Shown: piece after piece, positions 60,896 to 64,000 of the stretch
How the letters are laid out: the number at the start of each line of letters is the position of its first letter
Numbering within the stretch: position 1 is the stretch's first letter
Source: Hydrogenimonas sp.
GTDB taxonomy: Bacteria > Campylobacterota > Campylobacteria > Campylobacterales > Hydrogenimonadaceae
Length of the DNA: 64,000 nucleotides
Direction: 5' to 3'
NCBI GenBank assembly: GCA_003945285.1
Contig: AP019005.1
Coordinates: 1,240,001-1,304,000 of the forward strand
The notes under the pieces: model-generated
Databases searched by the model: none
What the model was told of the DNA's origin: nothing
What the model saw: the letters and a program-made list of their open reading frames with translations, nothing else
Translations under genes and position numbers: made by a program

Positions 60896-62734
60896 TCAAA
60901 AACGGAAACCCAACTTCAGATACCATTTACCCAGCCCGTCAATATTACTATAATACAAAGACACATCTCTACGTTTTCCTATCTGTCCCCTGTATTCTAT
61001 CTCAAAAGCCGTCTGCCAAATACTTGCATTAAGTCTATTCTCTATACCACCTTCAACACGGATTTTTCCAATCTCGAAAGGAATAACTGCACCTATCTTC
61101 GGCATGATTCTATATCTTGGATAAAGAGTATGTAAAGATAAATCAGCCATTACGAAAACTTTACCTACACCCGCTCTTTTTGACAATCCAGCCCCGAAAA
61201 GTCCGCTATGATCATATTTACCCAAATAACCGAAACGAAAATCCTTGTTTGTACGAAGTTGTAAATTCCAGGAAGCAGCTTTAAAACCGCTATCCGGCAG
61301 AGCATTCACGGTAAATTTTCTAATAGACAGCCATTCAATTCTATCAATAAAGCAACCATGTTTAAACCCGACAGACGCATCAAAAATCTTTAGTTCGTCA
61401 CCATCCATAGAGTTTTGTCCGGTCGATTCTTGCGAATATAGTGTATATGAAACTGAAGGATAGAGATCTTTTGTACTATTATATCCTGTACCTACTGCTA
61501 TTATCATAGGAAGCTCACCGGAAGCCGGTGACGGCTTGGCAGGTATATCAACTTGTGCAGGAGCAGAAGCAGGCATTGATATTCTAGTGGACAAAGCTAT
61601 GCGTTCAAGCTCTCTGGTAGCATTAGAAGGATTGGGCATCTCCTTAATCTTTCTATACTCAGAATAAGACAATAGAAAGTTAGCCAACTTGATATCATGC
61701 AGATTTTTGATTTTTCCTGTTTTAATTATATGCCGTGCCTTATTTTTGGATGTTTTATCAAGTTTTTCATATTCAGCTACAAGCCTCCTCTCACTGGAAG
61801 GAATGTATTGTACATGTGAGACCAGCTTTTTCCCATATTCGCTACGACTCCGACAATCCAACTCTTCAAGACGATTAAACAGTTCAAGAGGTGCAAACCA
61901 TAGTCTTGACCTGGAAGTAAGATCATCTTTTATACCAACTTCTGCAACTCTTCCAATCTCATAAGCACAGTTTCTATTAAAAAAATAGTACCTCTTTTTT
62001 TTACCTACTATTTCCCAAATATGCAGAATGAGCATCTCCAGTTCATCCCGTCCAAGATTCAACCTGTAATCCCACATATCACGAAACTCGGTATGGGCAT
62101 AGGTCATATCCTGTACATAAAAGTACCTATCGGAATATCCTGCAGTATAGCCGCCTGTTATGCCATTAAATATATAAGCTGCTACCGATTCGTCTTTGGG
62201 AATCATAGCACCGTAATTAATACTTGTATCGAACAGGCCGTTTTGCTCACCGGTATTGATTTTCATATATGAATGCCCAAATGTTGATGCAGGATTACCC
62301 ATATAGCCGCTCACAAGTATTAGACTAACTGAGTCAGCCTTAGCATACAATCCCCATTTCTTTAGCTTTTCACAAGCTTGAGGTATCTTTTCGAAATCTG
62401 GAAGGCTTATATGTCTTGAGAGCCATAAGTAACGGGCAGGGAAACGGCATCTCGGTGAAGAATCCGGATCTTTCCCGAAAGGTTTGAAGTATGCTTTTAT
62501 TAAAGCATCAAGTTCTTTTTTCGGGTCATGTTTGCCTTCTGGAGAGAGAAAAAAATCATTGTCTATTACTTCACTTTTACCCTCTTTAAAGTGTAAAAGT
62601 CTGAGCCACTGAGGATTGTGTGAAAGTATGGAGGTATCAACTTCAGCACCCATCGAGTATGCGACAGATGCAAAAAATGAAACTGAAAAAATAAAAGTCC
62701 CCGCAAGACGGAGAAATCCGTCGCGGAGTATCAA
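60896..62734 (-). CDS. DUF4105-domain outer-membrane-associated protein
   Basis: A 612-residue protein with a signal peptide (about 1-28). The DUF4105 domain (about 85-300) has NlpC/P60-like landmarks: 'GNPASTFGHSYMKI', 'FVQDMTYAHTEFRDMWDYRLN' pattern (visible as YVQDMTYAHTEFRD) and 'YFFNRNCAYEIGRVAE' with a Cys/His pair. The C-terminal 200 residues look beta-rich and end LGFRF, an outer membrane barrel-like end. Function is unknown; a peptidase-like or lipid-modifying role is speculative. It follows the DUF3015 gene directly. The sequence is AT-richer than its surroundings. Confidence 0.8.
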   Translation of the reverse strand: MILRDGFLRLAGTFIFSVSFFASVAYSMGAEVDTSILSHNPQWLRLLHFKEGKSEVIDNDFFLSPEGKHDPKKELDALIKAYFKPFGKDPDSSPRCRFPARYLWLSRHISLPDFEKIPQACEKLKKWGLYAKADSVSLILVSGYMGNPASTFGHSYMKINTGEQNGLFDTSINYGAMIPKDESVAAYIFNGITGGYTAGYSDRYFYVQDMTYAHTEFRDMWDYRLNLGRDELEMLILHIWEIVGKKKRYYFFNRNCAYEIGRVAEVGIKDDLTSRSRLWFAPLELFNRLEELDCRSRSEYGKKLVSHVQYIPSSERRLVAEYEKLDKTSKNKARHIIKTGKIKNLHDIKLANFLLSYSEYRKIKEMPNPSNATRELERIALSTRISMPASAPAQVDIPAKPSPASGELPMIIAVGTGYNSTKDLYPSVSYTLYSQESTGQNSMDGDELKIFDASVGFKHGCFIDRIEWLSIRKFTVNALPDSGFKAASWNLQLRTNKDFRFGYLGKYDHSGLFGAGLSKRAGVGKVFVMADLSLHTLYPRYRIMPKIGAVIPFEIGKIRVEGGIENRLNASIWQTAFEIEYRGQIGKRRDVSLYYSNIDGLGKWYLKLGFRF

Positions 62735-63196
62735 TTAAACACCCTGGAAAACAATGTTGTAGAGTTTTTCAACCTTTTCCTTGCGATTCATGGATGTATA
62801 ATCTGGCTGTGCAACCAACCTACCAAACTCGGTACGGATTCTTTTTTTCTCAGATACTTCTGTAGCACCGGCCAGAGAAAGCATAGTGTCAAGATATTTT
62901 CCCTCTCCCATAGCAAGCTCTTTCGAGAGTTTGTCATAGCTTTTCATTATAAAAGCGGCTGTCTTCTCTTTTCCGCCCCTACATGTATCCGGAGAGGAAA
63001 CATTTGAACTAATTGCAGTGGTACCAAGATCCCATGTAACATTGGTCACAGCTGCAACGGCCTCATTATGCGGTGCAATCATAGCACCCAGTCCGCACTC
63101 GGTGTAGATATCTGCAAAATCTCTCGCTTGAGCACTGATTCCTGTTATCATCAGAATCGCGAGACCTACACCTGCTACTTTTACTTTTCCAACCAA
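62735..63196 (-). CDS. DUF3015 family periplasmic protein
   Basis: A 153-residue protein with a signal peptide (1-23, ISAQA-R). The conserved opening 'DIYTECGLGAMIAPHN' contains one of two cysteines; the second is in 'VSSPDTCRGGKEKTAAFI'. These two residues and length fit DUF3015, a family often encoded next to DUF4105 genes, as here (stop and next start abut). Function is unknown. Transcription probably starts in the AT-rich gap 63197-63474, which holds no other gene. Confidence 0.82.
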   Translation of the reverse strand: MVGKVKVAGVGLAILMITGISAQARDFADIYTECGLGAMIAPHNEAVAAVTNVTWDLGTTAISSNVSSPDTCRGGKEKTAAFIMKSYDKLSKELAMGEGKYLDTMLSLAGATEVSEKKRIRTEFGRLVAQPDYTSMNRKEKVEKLYNIVFQGV

Positions 63197-63474
63197 ACCT
63201 TTACTCCTTTTTACATCCCGCCGAAACAGGATTTATTAACGGCTAAACTTCAACCGTATCAAATTCTAATAAATTTATACTAAGACAAACTTTATTTTGC
63301 ATAGATTTAAATAATCAATTTTTCAGAACTTTAAACACTATTTCCAAACTTGGATTATCTCGAAGTAACTCAAAACTCTAGTTCACGAAAAATAGGGGAA
63401 GGCGTGTCTCAATAGTATAGGACATTCATATATCACTATAGCAGATATTATTGAAAAATTTTAAAATCTGATTC

Positions 63475-63996
63475 TTATACCATGTAAATTTTATGAAACA
63501 GGGCCAAAATAGCCTCTATCTGACGTCTGTGAACTATCTGGTGGACCATACCCATCACCATCCAACCCTTTACGTCGAGCTCTCCGAACCATGGATGGGC
63601 ATAGGTCGCAGGGGAGTCTATATCTGCAAGATTTTCAACAAGACTCTTTTTGAACCCCTCTATGAAACGGCTGTATCGCTCTACGATATCCTCCTCCATA
63701 TCCCCGTAGGGCTTGAAGTCCTCGATGTGTACCTCTTTTTCCGGCACCTCCTCTCTGCTCAGAGCCGGGATGCGGTTTTTCAGTGCCTCTCCTACGGTTA
63801 AAAGATGTTTCAGCACCATTGCGACACTGTAGTATCTGGAGTTCTCTTCAAGACCGAAAAGCGGAGGGACCATCACCCTTTCAAAGAGAGTCTCTTCAGA
63901 GAGAGGCTCGCTTAAAGATACGATTATACGCCCCTGTGATTCGAAAATATCTACCGCCTTTTGAAAGGATACGGTGCGTCTTAGCAGCGGAAACAT
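63475..63996 (-). CDS. DinB-like four-helix protein
   Basis: A 173-residue protein. A helical bundle with metal-ligand candidates His64 in 'VLKHLLTVGEALKNRI' and the late 'HQIVHRRQIEAI' gives the DinB/YfiT-type three-histidine arrangement. Many DinB-like proteins are thiol-dependent transferases or have no known role. ATG 63996 is close to the window edge, so an upstream start cannot be excluded. Confidence 0.65.
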   Translation of the reverse strand: MFPLLRRTVSFQKAVDIFESQGRIIVSLSEPLSEETLFERVMVPPLFGLEENSRYYSVAMVLKHLLTVGEALKNRIPALSREEVPEKEVHIEDFKPYGDMEEDIVERYSRFIEGFKKSLVENLADIDSPATYAHPWFGELDVKGWMVMGMVHQIVHRRQIEAILALFHKIYMV

Positions 63997-64000
63997 TATG

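Overview
The window is bacterial chromosome, most likely from a member of the Campylobacterota (former Epsilonproteobacteria), probably a free-living aquatic chemolithotroph rather than a host-associated species. The evidence is the lineage-typical gene content (about 608-residue RpoD followed by a small PAS-like gene, a CiaD-like protein next to leuB, an OprD-type porin, a di-haem peroxidase and several c-type cytochromes), promoters with TATAAT boxes but poor -35 boxes, and a sigma-54 promoter in front of flagellar rod genes. Base composition is near even, but about 60.7-63.5 kb is clearly AT-richer. No rRNA, tRNA, CRISPR array, prophage or intact transposase gene was seen. Genus cannot be fixed from the sequence alone.

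Layout. 1-1.1 kb: end of a TonB-dependent receptor, a secreted YfiR-like protein and a HAD phosphatase. 1.2-7.6 kb (minus): a seven-gene moxR-DUF58-DUF4381-batA-batB-TPR-batD operon. 8.2-12 kb: a haem-binding sensor kinase and its receiver-PAS-EAL partner. 12-19.5 kb (minus): ion and osmotic homeostasis (trkH, trkA, ClC transporter, MscS channel) and purU. 19.7-26 kb (minus): a PAS-GGDEF-EAL protein, then a leuD-leuB-TPR-CiaD-like-cca-patatin operon. 26-27.8 kb (minus): flgF-flgG. 28.4-30.9 kb: rpoD and partner. 31-33 kb (minus): hemL, an AtpZ-like gene and a membrane protein. 33.7-36.9 kb: a TonB protein, an OmpA-like lipoprotein, a CitE-like lyase and a small cytochrome c. 37-45.7 kb: housekeeping genes folD, lepB, M50 protease, rpiB, apt, trpB, dedA, pepA and an LPP20-like lipoprotein. 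46-48.3 kb: a DUF202 gene, ychF and an unknown acidic protein. 48.5-54.3 kb: porin, di-haem peroxidase, cupredoxin, chemoreceptor and di-haem cytochrome c. 54.6-56.7 kb (minus): psd, a ferritin-like protein and an IscU-like scaffold. 57-57.6 kb: remains of a toxin-antitoxin and restriction island. 57.7-60.1 kb: copper resistance copA-copB. 60.4-63.2 kb: an orphan MNT antitoxin and a DUF4105/DUF3015 pair. 63.5-64 kb: a DinB-like protein.

The most unusual content is in the intergenic spaces. At least a dozen short non-coding elements with terminal inverted repeats are scattered through the window. One superfamily (three different cores, here called A, B and D) shares the terminus CTGAYSTTACGCA and is flanked by 7-bp A/T-rich direct repeats, exact in three copies and 6/7 in two. 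A second, unrelated family (C, about 163 bp, terminus CCCAAATC) is flanked by exact 5-bp direct repeats in three of four copies. These are non-autonomous transposable elements (MITE-like). Several sit on the stop codon of a gene so that the target duplication includes or re-creates the stop, and two supply the last codons of a protein.

Starts were moved from the longest reading frame where a Shine-Dalgarno or element boundary decided it (HAD phosphatase, trkA, rpoD, hemL, OmpA-like lipoprotein, CitE-like lyase, CiaD-like gene, trpB, ychF, ferritin-like gene). Function names rest on motifs read by eye. No database search was run.
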